Origin: Noviherbaspirillum galbum
Lineage (GTDB): Bacteria > Pseudomonadota > Gammaproteobacteria > Burkholderiales > Burkholderiaceae_D
DNA: 64,000 nucleotides
Assembly (NCBI RefSeq): GCF_010974945.1
Contig: NZ_JAAIVB010000048.1
Location: forward strand, 62,001 to 126,000
Reading direction: 5' to 3'
This document shows positions 27,734 to 35,308 of this stretch, one piece after another. The notes under the pieces are model-generated. The model was not told the origin of the DNA. It made no database searches and saw only the letters and a program-made list of their open reading frames with translations. The translations under genes and the position numbers were made by a program. Every line of letters starts with the position of its first letter. The first letter of the stretch is position 1.

Positions 27734-28048
27734 ATGACGATGAAACTGCCTGGATTAAGCCTGGTCGCGAGCCTGGCCCTGGTTTCGCAGTTCGCCGTTG
27801 CGGCGGGTGCCGAGGAACTGGCCAAGGCCAAGAACTGCATGTCTTGCCATGCGGTGGACAAGAAAGTTGTTGGCCCGGCGTACAAGGATGTTGCCGCGAA
27901 GTACAAGGGCCAGAAGGACGCGGAAGACAAGCTCGCCCAGAAGGTCATCAAGGGCGGCGGCGGTGTGTGGGGCCAGGTGCCCATGCCGCCAAATGCCGTC
28001 ACCGACAAGGAAGCCCATGAGCTGGTGAAGTGGGTTCTTTCGCAGTAG
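27734..28048 (+). CDS. Small class I cytochrome c (c551/c8-like)
   Basis: 104 residues with signal peptide ending AVAAG. There is one heme motif, CMSCH (Cys35, Cys38, His39), and an axial Met84 in QVPMPPN, followed by the C-terminal helix ELVKWVLSQ. The size and motif spacing fit monoheme cytochromes c551/c8 that donate electrons to periplasmic nitrite reductases and peroxidases. It lies just downstream of nirK behind a terminator, so donation to NirK is likely but inferred. The start is 27734 or the ATG six bases later; GAGG precedes both. Confidence 0.9.
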   Translation: MTMKLPGLSLVASLALVSQFAVAAGAEELAKAKNCMSCHAVDKKVVGPAYKDVAAKYKGQKDAEDKLAQKVIKGGGGVWGQVPMPPNAVTDKEAHELVKWVLSQ

Positions 28049-28133
28049 TAACGCGCCGGGGCGGAATGCGGCCGCATTCATGCCTTATAGGCGTTGCTCA
28101 ACGCTCGACTTAAGGACTTGCTTAAAGGCTTGT

Positions 28134-28358
28134 TCAGGGACCGGCTTGGTCCCGCTCGATGGCGGGCGGTTCTTCGGCAGGTAAATCGGCCTGCGGCTCC
28201 GGCCCCTGGAGATGCCAGTCGTCGCCAAACAATTCGACCGGATGCGCCGTCCGCTCCGATCCGTTGCCACAGGCAAGGGAATCGGCGGGACAATATTTGT
28301 CGCAACCCCAGCAGATGCGGTGGGGATTGCGCGGGTGGATGGGAAATATCTTGGCCAT
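28134..28358 (-). CDS. DUF3079 family small protein (Cys-rich N-terminal motif)
   Basis: 74 residues starting MAKIFPIHPRNPHRICWGCD, then KYCPADSLACGNG and HPVELFGDDW. This conserved pattern with four Cys is typical of the DUF3079 family and looks like a small metal-binding fold. The C-terminal part is acidic and variable. It is the last gene after nsrR (28 bp gap). The function is unknown; the placement with NsrR and NO reductase suggests a link to nitrosative stress or denitrification. Confidence 0.8.
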   Translation of the reverse strand: MAKIFPIHPRNPHRICWGCDKYCPADSLACGNGSERTAHPVELFGDDWHLQGPEPQADLPAEEPPAIERDQAGP

Positions 28359-28386
28359 CGGGCGGTTGCCTGCAAGAGGCGGGCGG

Positions 28387-28848
28387 TCAGGCCGCTCGCG
28401 CCGTGATGGTGATGGACCGGTCCCTGCCGGCAATGCCATCCTTGCCGCGCAGCGGCACCATGTCGGCCAGCGTCTTGCGGTCGAGTTCGGCGAGGAATGC
28501 CTGTGCGGCGCTGCCGATGGCATGCTTGAGGGCGCAATCTCCGGCCAGCATGCACAGGGTGTGGCCGGGATCGAAACAGGCGACGAAGGAAAGATCGGGC
28601 TCCGTCAGGCGGACCACCTGGCCGATGCCGATGTCGCCGGGAGCGCGAGCGAGGCGGATGCCGCCCGCCCGGCCGCGCAAGGTATCCACCAGGCCGGCGA
28701 GGCCGAGCTGGTGGACGACCTTGGTGAGATGGCTTTTCGAGATGCCATGCGAGGTAGCGATTTCCTGGATCGTGACCAGCCTGTCCGTGTGGGACGCAAG
28801 GTAGATCAGCACCCGCAAGGAGTAATCGGTGAAATCGGTCAGGCGCAT
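28387..28848 (-). CDS. nsrR: NsrR, nitric-oxide-sensing Rrf2-family repressor
   Basis: 153 residues. The Rrf2 winged HTH is at the N terminus (MRLTDFTDYSLRVLIYLASH, then ATSHGISKSHLTKVVHQLG). Three Cys, Cys91, Cys99 and Cys105 (CFDPGHTLCMLAGDC), match the iron-sulfur ligands of NsrR. The cluster reacts with NO and releases DNA. A close match to known NsrR operators lies in the norB promoter in this window, so norB is a probable direct target. The gene lies between DUF2249 and DUF3079 genes in the same direction. Confidence 0.93.
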   Translation of the reverse strand: MRLTDFTDYSLRVLIYLASHTDRLVTIQEIATSHGISKSHLTKVVHQLGLAGLVDTLRGRAGGIRLARAPGDIGIGQVVRLTEPDLSFVACFDPGHTLCMLAGDCALKHAIGSAAQAFLAELDRKTLADMVPLRGKDGIAGRDRSITITARAA

Positions 28849-28883
28849 GGTGTCACCATCAAGTTGAAGTTTGCCGGCGCAGG

Positions 28884-29147
28884 TCAGGCGGCAACGATGA
28901 AGTCGATCACGATCTCGCCGGGCGCACGGGAAACATACTCGATGTTCACCTTGCGGCCGAAGACATTGGTGATCTGCGAAAGAAGCGGCAGGGGATCATG
29001 GTCGTTGCAGAAGCGCATGCGTTCCCCGGGATGGAGCGCGTCCAGCGCGCCGAAGATGGCGGCATGGCGGAAGCGCCTGGCGATGCCTCGGGCGTCGAAA
29101 ACATAAGTGCCGTCGGCAATGGTGGGTGTGGAGCAATCGTGTGACAT
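28884..29147 (-). CDS. DUF2249 domain protein
   Basis: 87 residues with the DUF2249 pattern: FDARGIARRFRHAAIFGALD, LHPGERMRFCNDHDPLPLL and FIVAA at the end. The conserved His, Arg and NDHDP motif suggest ligand or metal binding. DUF2249 proteins recur beside nitric oxide reductase and nitrite reductase genes in many denitrifiers, though no activity is established. It is 35 bp upstream of nsrR. A strong terminator separates it from norB. Confidence 0.85.
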   Translation of the reverse strand: MSHDCSTPTIADGTYVFDARGIARRFRHAAIFGALDALHPGERMRFCNDHDPLPLLSQITNVFGRKVNIEYVSRAPGEIVIDFIVAA

Positions 29148-29187
29148 AAGTGGTATCGGTCTGATTCAAAAGGTGAAGCAAAGGGTG

Positions 29188-29218
29188 AAAAAAAGCCGGC
29201 CCGGCGAACCGGGCCGGC
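29188..29218 (-). terminator. Terminator of norB with UUCG tetraloop
   Basis: On the minus strand a perfect 10-bp stem GCCGGCCCGG / CCGGGCCGGC closes a TTCG loop and is followed by seven T. It begins 9 bp after the norB stop. The UUCG loop makes it exceptionally stable, cutting norB off from the DUF2249-nsrR-DUF3079 genes. Confidence 0.92.
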
Positions 29219-29227
29219 CATGCCGCA

Positions 29228-31513
29228 TCAAGCCTTGGTCGCCTTGCCCGCGTTGGCGAGCGTGGTTTCCGCTTGGGCAGCTTTCTTGCCGGTCAGGAGG
29301 CGGAAGGCAAAGATGGCCAGGAAGGCAACGCCGATCGAGAACACGATGTCGCCCGGTACGCGCAGCCACACCATGGACTCCATGAAGTGCGAGTGGATCA
29401 CTTCAGGGGAGCGCGCAAACCAGATGCCTTTCGTGACGCTGGCCCAGGCCTGGTAGAGGCCGGCGGGGACGAGCGACAGGAACACCATCATCGCGAGGCC
29501 GATGTTCATGCCCCAGAACGCGGGGCGCAGCAGCTTGTCGGACCATGCCAGGCGGTCGAACAGGCCGCGCAGGCAGAACAGCATCAGGCCGATGCCAAGC
29601 ATGCCGTACACGCCGAAGAGCGCGGCGTGGCCGTGGGCCGCGGTCATGTTCATGCCCTGCATGTAGTACAGCGCGATCGGCGTATTGATCGAGAAGCCCA
29701 GCAGGCCGGCGCCGACGGTGTTCCAGAAGCCCACTGCGATGAAGCAGAGGATCGCCCACTTGTAGCTTGCCACCCACGGAGCGGCCTTGGAGCGCTGGTA
29801 GTTCTTGTACGCTTCCATGCCGATCAGCGTCAGCGGCACGACTTCCAGCGCGGAAAACATTGCGCCAATGGCGATCACGGACGTCGGGGTGCCGGTGAAG
29901 TACAGGTGATGCAGCGTGCCCAGGATGCCGCCGAACAGGAACACGATGGTTTCCAGGATGATGGCGCTGTTTGCGGCTGCGGTGCGGATCAGGCCGAGGC
30001 GCGAGAAGAGCAGGGCGATCACTGCGGTGGCGAACACTTCGAAGAAGCCTTCGACCCACAGGTGCACCAGCCACCATCTCCAGTATTCGATCATGGAGTA
30101 ATGGGTATGCTGGCCCCAGGTCAGCGAGGTGGCATAGAAGCCGCCGATGCACACGGCTGCCAGGAACACCATGGCGATCAGGCCGCGGCTTTCGGAAGGC
30201 TTCCTGAGCGCGGGCCAGAGTCCACGGCCCAGCAGCGTTGCCCAGAACAGCAGGCCGACGAACAGCAGGATCTGCCACACGCGTCCCATGCTGGTGAATT
30301 CGAGGCCTTGGTTGCCGATCCAGAATGCATAGTCGGTGCCCTTGTGGCCGACGGTGCCGATCCATCCGGTGATGGTGGAGCCGGCAACGATGAACAGCAG
30401 GGCATAGAACAGCAGGTCGACGCCGAGCTTCTGGAACTTCGGCTCATGTCCGGAAATGGCCGGCGCGATGTACAGGCCGGTGGCAAGCCAGGCGGTCGCG
30501 ATCCACAGCACCGCGAACTGGGTGTGGATGGTGCGGCTGACGGTGAACGGCAGCACGTCGGCGAGCGGAATGCCGAAGAAGCTATGGCCTTCGACCGCGT
30601 AGTGGGCGCTGATGACGCCCATGCCGACCTGGGCCAGGATGAGGGCGATGACCACCATGAAATATTTCTTGGTCGCCTTCATGGAAGGCGTTGCCTTCAG
30701 GCTGAACAGCGGATCGTTCTTCGGCGCGACCGGATCGCCTTCTTCCTGGTGGCGGGAATGCATGAACAGCATGCCGGCAATTGCCGCGATCATGAGGATC
30801 ACCGAGGCGATCGACCACACGCCGGCATGGGCGCTGGGCGTGTTGCCGATGAGAGGCTCATGCGGCCAGTTGCTGGTATAGGACAGGCCGGTCTCTTCGG
30901 GACGATCGGTTGCTGCCGACCAGGAAGACCAGAAGAAGAAGGCGGTCAGGGCATGGCGATCCGCCTGCTGCGGCAGGGAGCCGGCATTCATCGCATACTG
31001 CTCGCGCAGCTTTTCCAGGCTGGCGTCGTTGCCAAAGAGGCCATCGTAGTGGGTGGCCGTATCGAGGATGGCGGCGGCGCGTTCTTCGGACACCGAAAGC
31101 ACGCCGGTGTCGGCCTGGTAGGTGTTCTGCCGCATGGCATCCTTGACGAGCGCGTCGACGTGGGCCTGGTCGGCGGCGGAGATCGCCCCGAAGTCCTTGC
31201 CGAAGTCGCGCTTGGCGAAGACCTGGCGCAGTGCCACGGCTTCGCGGTGCAGCCAGTCGGCGGACCAGTCAGGCGCCACGTAGCTGCCATGGCCCCAGAC
31301 GGTGCCGAGCTGTTGTCCGCCGGCGGACAGCCAGGCTTGCTGGCCATGCTGGATCTCGTCGGCGGTGAACAAGACCTGTCCCTTGGTTGTGATGACTTGT
31401 TTAGGAATCGGAGGCGCCTTCAGGTAGATCTCGGTTCCGACCCAGCCCAGGGCTGCGAAGGAAAGGAGGCAGATGATGGCCAGCCAAGTCCAGAGTTTGC
31501 GCGTCGATTGCAT
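29228..31513 (-). CDS. norB: Quinol-dependent nitric oxide reductase (qNOR)
   Basis: 761 residues, the length of single-subunit qNOR (NorB/NorZ). It reduces 2 NO to N2O at the inner membrane using quinol. An N-terminal helix and a hydrophilic extension (about residues 35-220, the fused NorC-like region without a heme motif) precede 12-13 helices of the heme-copper oxidase superfamily. Visible catalytic motifs are HLWVEGFFEVF (His and Glu of the FeB site), GTLHHLYFTGTP (His pair) and AHGHAALFGVYG (heme His). ATG at 31513 follows a typical leader. The upstream region has an NsrR operator and an FNR-like half site. Co-location with nirK completes nitrite to N2O; no nosZ is in the window. Confidence 0.95.
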   Translation of the reverse strand: MQSTRKLWTWLAIICLLSFAALGWVGTEIYLKAPPIPKQVITTKGQVLFTADEIQHGQQAWLSAGGQQLGTVWGHGSYVAPDWSADWLHREAVALRQVFAKRDFGKDFGAISAADQAHVDALVKDAMRQNTYQADTGVLSVSEERAAAILDTATHYDGLFGNDASLEKLREQYAMNAGSLPQQADRHALTAFFFWSSWSAATDRPEETGLSYTSNWPHEPLIGNTPSAHAGVWSIASVILMIAAIAGMLFMHSRHQEEGDPVAPKNDPLFSLKATPSMKATKKYFMVVIALILAQVGMGVISAHYAVEGHSFFGIPLADVLPFTVSRTIHTQFAVLWIATAWLATGLYIAPAISGHEPKFQKLGVDLLFYALLFIVAGSTITGWIGTVGHKGTDYAFWIGNQGLEFTSMGRVWQILLFVGLLFWATLLGRGLWPALRKPSESRGLIAMVFLAAVCIGGFYATSLTWGQHTHYSMIEYWRWWLVHLWVEGFFEVFATAVIALLFSRLGLIRTAAANSAIILETIVFLFGGILGTLHHLYFTGTPTSVIAIGAMFSALEVVPLTLIGMEAYKNYQRSKAAPWVASYKWAILCFIAVGFWNTVGAGLLGFSINTPIALYYMQGMNMTAAHGHAALFGVYGMLGIGLMLFCLRGLFDRLAWSDKLLRPAFWGMNIGLAMMVFLSLVPAGLYQAWASVTKGIWFARSPEVIHSHFMESMVWLRVPGDIVFSIGVAFLAIFAFRLLTGKKAAQAETTLANAGKATKA

Positions 31514-31564
31514 GGCAAATCCTTTTTCTTGATGGTGGAAAGTTCGGGAGCGGATGCCCTCGAT

Positions 31565-31589
31565 AAGATTCATTTTAAATGCATGTATT
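31565..31589. promoter_or_regulatory. NsrR operator in the norB promoter
   Basis: The core CATTT-T-AAATG (31571-31581) is a perfect palindrome, extended to 31568-31584 with one mismatch. It matches the ATTT-N-AAAT centre of known NsrR sites. It lies 52-76 bp upstream of the norB ATG. NsrR is encoded 2.7 kb away. Confidence 0.8.
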
Positions 31590-31627
31590 CGCGCCGGAAT
31601 CGGCAAGGCGGGCTTTATTTGAAAAAC

Positions 31628-31641
31628 TTGATCTGGGTTAG
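31628..31641. promoter_or_regulatory. FNR/DNR-like half-conserved box upstream of norB
   Basis: TTGATCTGGGTTAG keeps the first half (TTGAT) and the CTGG spacer of the nirK site but is weak in the second half. Centred at about 31634.5, a -41.5 geometry puts the norB transcription start near 31593, immediately before the NsrR operator. That geometry is consistent with activator plus repressor control. Confidence 0.4.
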
Positions 31642-31676
31642 GTTTCTGCGGAAGGGATGTCGTGCGGGGTGGTCAG

Positions 31677-31964
31677 TCAGGCTTCATAGGACACCAGCAC
31701 GACATCAGCCGCATCCTGCCGCAGGGGTATGATCGCCTGGTAGGCCGCGGATGCGTGCCAGCCGTTGAGCGCTTCCATATCCGGGAATCGGATCACAACG
31801 ATGTCCGTGTGTGGGCTAAAGCCAGCGAGCGTGGCGGCCCGCTTTCCGCGGAAGACCAGTTCGCCCGCCCAAGGGGCGATCGTTGCCGGTACCTTGTCCC
31901 GGTACTCGGCCCACTTGCCTGCGTCCTTGATGGTGATCTGCCCGACGACGTATGCGTATGCCAT
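31677..31964 (-). CDS. DUF1330 family protein
   Basis: 95 residues of a ferredoxin-like dimeric alpha/beta barrel: MAYAYVVGQITIKDAGKWAE, IAPWAGELVFRG, then IVVIRFPDMEALNGWHAS. The family has no firm activity. It is a single gene upstream of norB in the same direction, but about 160 bp with a separate norB promoter lie between them. Confidence 0.87.
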   Translation of the reverse strand: MAYAYVVGQITIKDAGKWAEYRDKVPATIAPWAGELVFRGKRAATLAGFSPHTDIVVIRFPDMEALNGWHASAAYQAIIPLRQDAADVVLVSYEA

Positions 31965-32054
31965 TGAGGAACTCCCTGGTTGAGGCTGGATAACTATACA
32001 CCGGGTTCAGGCAAGGTCGGGGGAGTCGCTACGTGCATCGCGCTGGACGGCCGA

Positions 32055-32083
32055 AATGGGATTCCCGCCTTCGCGGGAATGAC
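32055..32083. repeat. dRS3-like inverted repeat, copy 2
   Basis: ATTCCCGC-CTTC-GCGGGAAT (32061-32080) with ATGGG before and GAC after. It is copy 1 in reverse orientation and matches ATTCCC-N8-GGGAAT exactly. Confidence 0.75.
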
Positions 32084-32165
32084 AGGGGGTAAGCGGCAAT
32101 GACAGGGGTAGGCGGGAATGGCAGGGGTAGGCGGGAATGGCAGGAGTAGGCGGGAATGAATGAGT
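32074..32165. repeat. 19-bp tandem repeat array derived from a dRS3-like arm
   Basis: About five degenerate units with consensus AGGCGGGAATGGCAGGGGT follow one another, with clear units at 32091, 32110, 32129 and 32148. The unit resembles the right arm and flank of the adjacent inverted repeat, as if that arm had been amplified. Confidence 0.75.
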
Positions 32166-32300
32166 AGGAAGGTGCTCCCCGTAGTCGGGACAGGCTAGAG
32201 CCATGCCGATGCGGCAGGAGGTCGAGGCATCGAATGCGTGTCAGGTGCTTACTCCGGTGGAGGACGGCATCCCCTTAAACCAACGAACAAGGCCGCCCGA

Positions 32301-32430
32301 AGTGACTCCCACATGGGGGTGAGAGCAGTTTTCTTTGGGTCCTTTCTTTGTCTGCTGCCAAAGAAAGGACCTGGGCCGCCGGGACCAGCCCCGGCAAGTC
32401 CCCACGGAGTGGGAACCCCAACCGGTTCAC
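32301..32430 (-). repeat. Hairpin-containing dispersed repeat, copy A
   Basis: It includes a perfect 13-bp stem GGTCCTTTCTTTG / CAAAGAAAGGACC with an 8-base loop (32338-32371). Its reverse complement aligns along most of its length with 42120-42260, sharing blocks such as CCGGCGGYCCAGG, CAGCAGA and CCCCATGTGGGAG. No coding role is evident. Confidence 0.75.
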
Positions 32431-32451
32431 CGGAGAGAAAACCGAGATGGG

Positions 32452-32471
32452 ATTCCCGCCTTCGCGGAAAT
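32452..32471. repeat. dRS3-like inverted repeat, copy 3 (one mismatch)
   Basis: ATTCCCGC-CTTC-GCGGAAAT, same orientation as copy 2 and followed by GACGG. One arm base differs from the consensus. Confidence 0.65.
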
Positions 32472-32578
32472 GACGGAGGGAGATTTGGTCGCAGCAGGAC
32501 TAATCAAGGGACATCGACGCACCTGCCTAAAAAATCAAGCAGGGCAGCATCACCAGTCCGGCATGCCGCCATATCCCA

Positions 32579-33799
32579 TCAACGCTTGACCAAAGCGCAC
32601 CGGCTCTCGTTCAACGGCGTGAAAGCCTTCTCCCCCGGAATGGTGGCGACCGTCTTCAGGTAATCCCAGGGCTTCTTGGATTCGGCCGGCGCCTTGACCT
32701 GCATGAGATACATGTCGTGCACGTACCTGCCGTCCTGCCGGATGGAGCCCTTCGCATAGAAGTCGTCGAGCTTCATCTTCTTGAGTTCGGCCATGACCTT
32801 GTCCGCATCATCCGTGCCCGCCGCCTTGACGGCCTTCAGGTAATTCGACGTGGCGGAGTAATCCGCCGCCTGGTGGGAACTTGGCATCTTCTTCATCTTC
32901 TGGAAGAAACGATTGGCGAACTGGCGCGACGCATCGTCCTTGTCCCAGTACCAGCTGTCGGTCATCAGCAATCCCTGGGCGACGGGCAGGCCGAGTCCGT
33001 GGATGTCGTTGATCGTCATCAGCAGGCCCGCCACCTTCATGGTCTTGTTCAGGCCGAAATCCGCCGCGGCCTTGATCGAATTGATGGTGTCCGTTCCCGC
33101 ATTCGCAAGTCCGAGCACCTGCGCCTTGGATGCCTGGGCCTGCAACAGGAAGGATGACATGTCGTTGGCATTCGGCGGATGCTTTGCCGAACCGGCGACC
33201 GTCCCGCCGGCAGCCTTGACGACGTCGCTCGTGTCATTCAGCAGGGAGTGGCCGAATGCATAATCCGCAACCAGGAAATACCAGGACTTTCCGCCCTGGG
33301 CGACAACGGCGGAGCCGGTGCCTTTCGCGAGCGCGACGGTGTCGTATTCATAATGCACCGTGTAGGGCGTGCATTCTTCGTTGGTCAGGCGTGCGGTCGC
33401 CGCGCCGATGTTGAAATACACGCGCTTCTTGTCGGCGATGACCTTGTTCATCGCCAGGCCCGCCGCCGAATTCACCCCGCCGACCAGCATCTTCAACTGC
33501 TGTTGGTCGATCCATTCCCGGGCCTTGGCCGCCGCGGTATCCGCCTTGTTCTGGTGGTCCGCGGACAGCACTTCGATCTTCCTACCGAGGACTGTGCCGC
33601 CAGCATCCTCGATCGCCATCTTGATCGCTTCCAGCCCGCCCACGCCATCGGTGTCGGCATAGGCGCCGGACATGTCGGTGATGAAGCCGATCCGGAACGG
33701 TTCGTTGTTCGGCTGTGCCAGGGAAGGTCCGTGCGCCGCCAGCATGGCGGCGGCAACGATGGCCAGGAGGGCGGGGCGCTGGTGCTTGGTCTTGTTCAT
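32579..33799 (-). CDS. ABC transporter substrate-binding protein (LivK-like, Peripla_BP_6)
   Basis: 406 residues with a signal peptide (LLAIVAAAMLAAHGPSLAQ). A type I periplasmic binding fold opens FRIGFITDMSGAYADTDGVG and includes MLVGGVNSAAGLAMNKVIAD. This subfamily binds branched-chain amino acids or aromatic and short organic acids for Liv-type ABC importers. No permease or ATPase gene is adjacent, so it is an orphan component here. It lies 84 bp downstream of the HMG-CoA reductase in the same direction and may be co-transcribed. Confidence 0.88.
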   Translation of the reverse strand: MNKTKHQRPALLAIVAAAMLAAHGPSLAQPNNEPFRIGFITDMSGAYADTDGVGGLEAIKMAIEDAGGTVLGRKIEVLSADHQNKADTAAAKAREWIDQQQLKMLVGGVNSAAGLAMNKVIADKKRVYFNIGAATARLTNEECTPYTVHYEYDTVALAKGTGSAVVAQGGKSWYFLVADYAFGHSLLNDTSDVVKAAGGTVAGSAKHPPNANDMSSFLLQAQASKAQVLGLANAGTDTINSIKAAADFGLNKTMKVAGLLMTINDIHGLGLPVAQGLLMTDSWYWDKDDASRQFANRFFQKMKKMPSSHQAADYSATSNYLKAVKAAGTDDADKVMAELKKMKLDDFYAKGSIRQDGRYVHDMYLMQVKAPAESKKPWDYLKTVATIPGEKAFTPLNESRCALVKR

Positions 33800-33883
33800 T
33801 GTCTCTCTCCGTCGTAACGCGGTTGAAATTCTAATTAAATGGACGCCACCGGAATGGCGGTTCGTGCCCGGGAAGCGTGGACA

Positions 33884-35164
33884 CTATGCGTTGCGCATTT
33901 CCGCCAGCAGGGCCAGGGCGCGGTCGGTGCGCACGTCCTGCTCTTCCGCCATGCGCTTGGCGATCACATCGATCTCGTTGCCGACGGCGCCGGCGACGAG
34001 AGCGATGTTGCGGGCATGCAGCGCCATGTGTCCGCGCTGTATGCCTTCCGTGGCCAGCGCGCGCAAGGCGCCAAGGTTCTGCGCGAGACCGACCGCCACG
34101 GTGATCTCAGCCAGCTCCTGTGCCGACTTCACGTCCATGATCTTCAGCGCGAGCCGTGCCTGCGGATGGGTCTTGGTGGCGCCGCCGACCAGGCCGACCG
34201 GCATCGGCATCTCGATGGTGCCGACCAGGGCGCCGCTCGTGTCCTTCTCCCAATGCGTCAGGGAGGTGTAGCGGCCGCTGCGGCAGGCATAGGCATGCGC
34301 CCCGGCTTCGACCGCACGCCAGTCATTGCCGGTGGCGACGATCACCGGGTCGATGCCGTTCATGATGCCCTTGTTGTGCGTCGCCGCGCGGTAGGGATCG
34401 ATGGCCGCGAAGACGTAGGCATCCAGCACGCCTTCAATGATCTCGTTGCCGCTGCGCGTGGCGGTCGCCAGCACCTCGGGCGTGAAGTGCGCCCGTGCAC
34501 GCGCCAGGCGCAGGTCTGCCAGGTTTGACAGGATGCGCAGCCGCACCGAGCCGCCGGTCAGCTTCTCCACCAGCGGGGATACTGCTTCCGCCATGGTATT
34601 GACGGTATTCGCGCCCATGGCGTCGCGCACGTCGACGATGAGATGCATGACGATCATCGGTCCGCGCGCCGTATCGGGAAACACGTGGACTTCGATGTCG
34701 CGGCAACCGCCGCCCAGTTCACGCAGCACCTTGTCGCGGCTGTTGGCGACCTCGAGGATGGCATCGCGGTTTTTCAGCAGGGACTGGCGCGCGCCATACG
34801 GGTCGGTGATGCCGAGGACCTGCACCTGCGCACGCATCAACGGACCGCTGCTGGAGGTTTCGAAGCCGCCGCATTCCCGCGCCAGCTTGGCCATGTAGGA
34901 AGCGGCCGCCACGACCGAGGGCTCCTCCACGACCATGGGCACGAGGACGTCGCGGCCATTGACCTGGAAGTTGCCGCCGACGCCGAAGGGAAGCTCGAAG
35001 GTGCCGATCACGTTTTCGATCATGCCGTTGGCGCGATCGATGCCGAGCGCGCCCGGCGTGGCAAGCAGCGCGATGTCTTCCGCGGTCAGGCCTGCTGCGC
35101 GCGCAAGGTGTTCGCGTCGTTGTTCCGGCGTGAGCGCGCGGAAATTGGGAAGGCGGGAATCCAT
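33884..35164 (-). CDS. mvaA: Class II (degradative-type) 3-hydroxy-3-methylglutaryl-CoA reductase
   Basis: 426 residues, the length of bacterial class II HMG-CoA reductases. These interconvert HMG-CoA and mevalonate; in bacteria such as Pseudomonas mevalonii they oxidise mevalonate for growth with NAD. Recognisable motifs are [14 protein letters not shown], the [15 protein letters not shown] segment with the catalytic Glu, [28 protein letters not shown] (Lys), [15 protein letters not shown] (Asp) and the C-terminal [12 protein letters not shown] (His). All catalytic residues appear present. No HMG-CoA lyase or other mevalonate gene is in the window. It is divergent from a MocR regulator with a dyad between them and is followed by a binding-protein gene. 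Confidence 0.93.
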   Translation of the reverse strand: MDSRLPNFRALTPEQRREHLARAAGLTAEDIALLATPGALGIDRANGMIENVIGTFELPFGVGGNFQVNGRDVLVPMVVEEPSVVAAASYMAKLARECGGFETSSSGPLMRAQVQVLGITDPYGARQSLLKNRDAILEVANSRDKVLRELGGGCRDIEVHVFPDTARGPMIVMHLIVDVRDAMGANTVNTMAEAVSPLVEKLTGGSVRLRILSNLADLRLARARAHFTPEVLATATRSGNEIIEGVLDAYVFAAIDPYRAATHNKGIMNGIDPVIVATGNDWRAVEAGAHAYACRSGRYTSLTHWEKDTSGALVGTIEMPMPVGLVGGATKTHPQARLALKIMDVKSAQELAEITVAVGLAQNLGALRALATEGIQRGHMALHARNIALVAGAVGNEIDVIAKRMAEEQDVRTDRALALLAEMRNA

Positions 35165-35218
35165 GCCATGTCTCCTGGTTTATATGTGTTCAAGAAGGAA
35201 TGGCTACAATGTAGGCGC

Positions 35219-35244
35219 ACTGTACCAAGAACTAAAGGTACAGT
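35219..35244. promoter_or_regulatory. Inverted repeat between mvaA and the MocR regulator
   Basis: Perfect 8-bp arms ACTGTACC and GGTACAGT separated by 10 bases, in the 144-bp divergent region. It is 55 bp before mvaA and 65 bp before the regulator ATG. A probable operator for the MocR protein, by position and symmetry. Confidence 0.6.
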
Positions 35245-35308
35245 TTGCCGGGACAGTCATGGTATGGTGCCGAAGCGCTGCGCCCGTCATGCCGAAAGGA
35301 ATTGAGCC

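Larger units (their letters stand above)
31965..32578. other. 614-bp repeat-rich intergenic region without a credible gene
   Basis: It holds two dRS3-like inverted repeats, a 19-bp tandem array and a hairpin-containing dispersed repeat, annotated separately. Frames open here are short and of improbable composition. It looks like a landing zone for repeated sequences. Confidence 0.7.

Noticed and set aside
28064..28079. Perfect 16-bp palindrome GAATGCGGCCGCATTC after the cytochrome gene, considered as a terminator.
   Set aside because: No T tract and no loop when the palindrome is fully paired; at most a weak hairpin or chance NotI-containing palindrome.
29273..31732. Open frame of about 820 codons antisense to norB.
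   Set aside because: Low-complexity Gly/Ala/Gln/His composition expected of a shadow; norB on the other strand is unambiguous.
32074..32165. The short tandem units were considered as a CRISPR array.
   Set aside because: Units are 19 bp, directly adjacent without spacers, and there are no cas genes.
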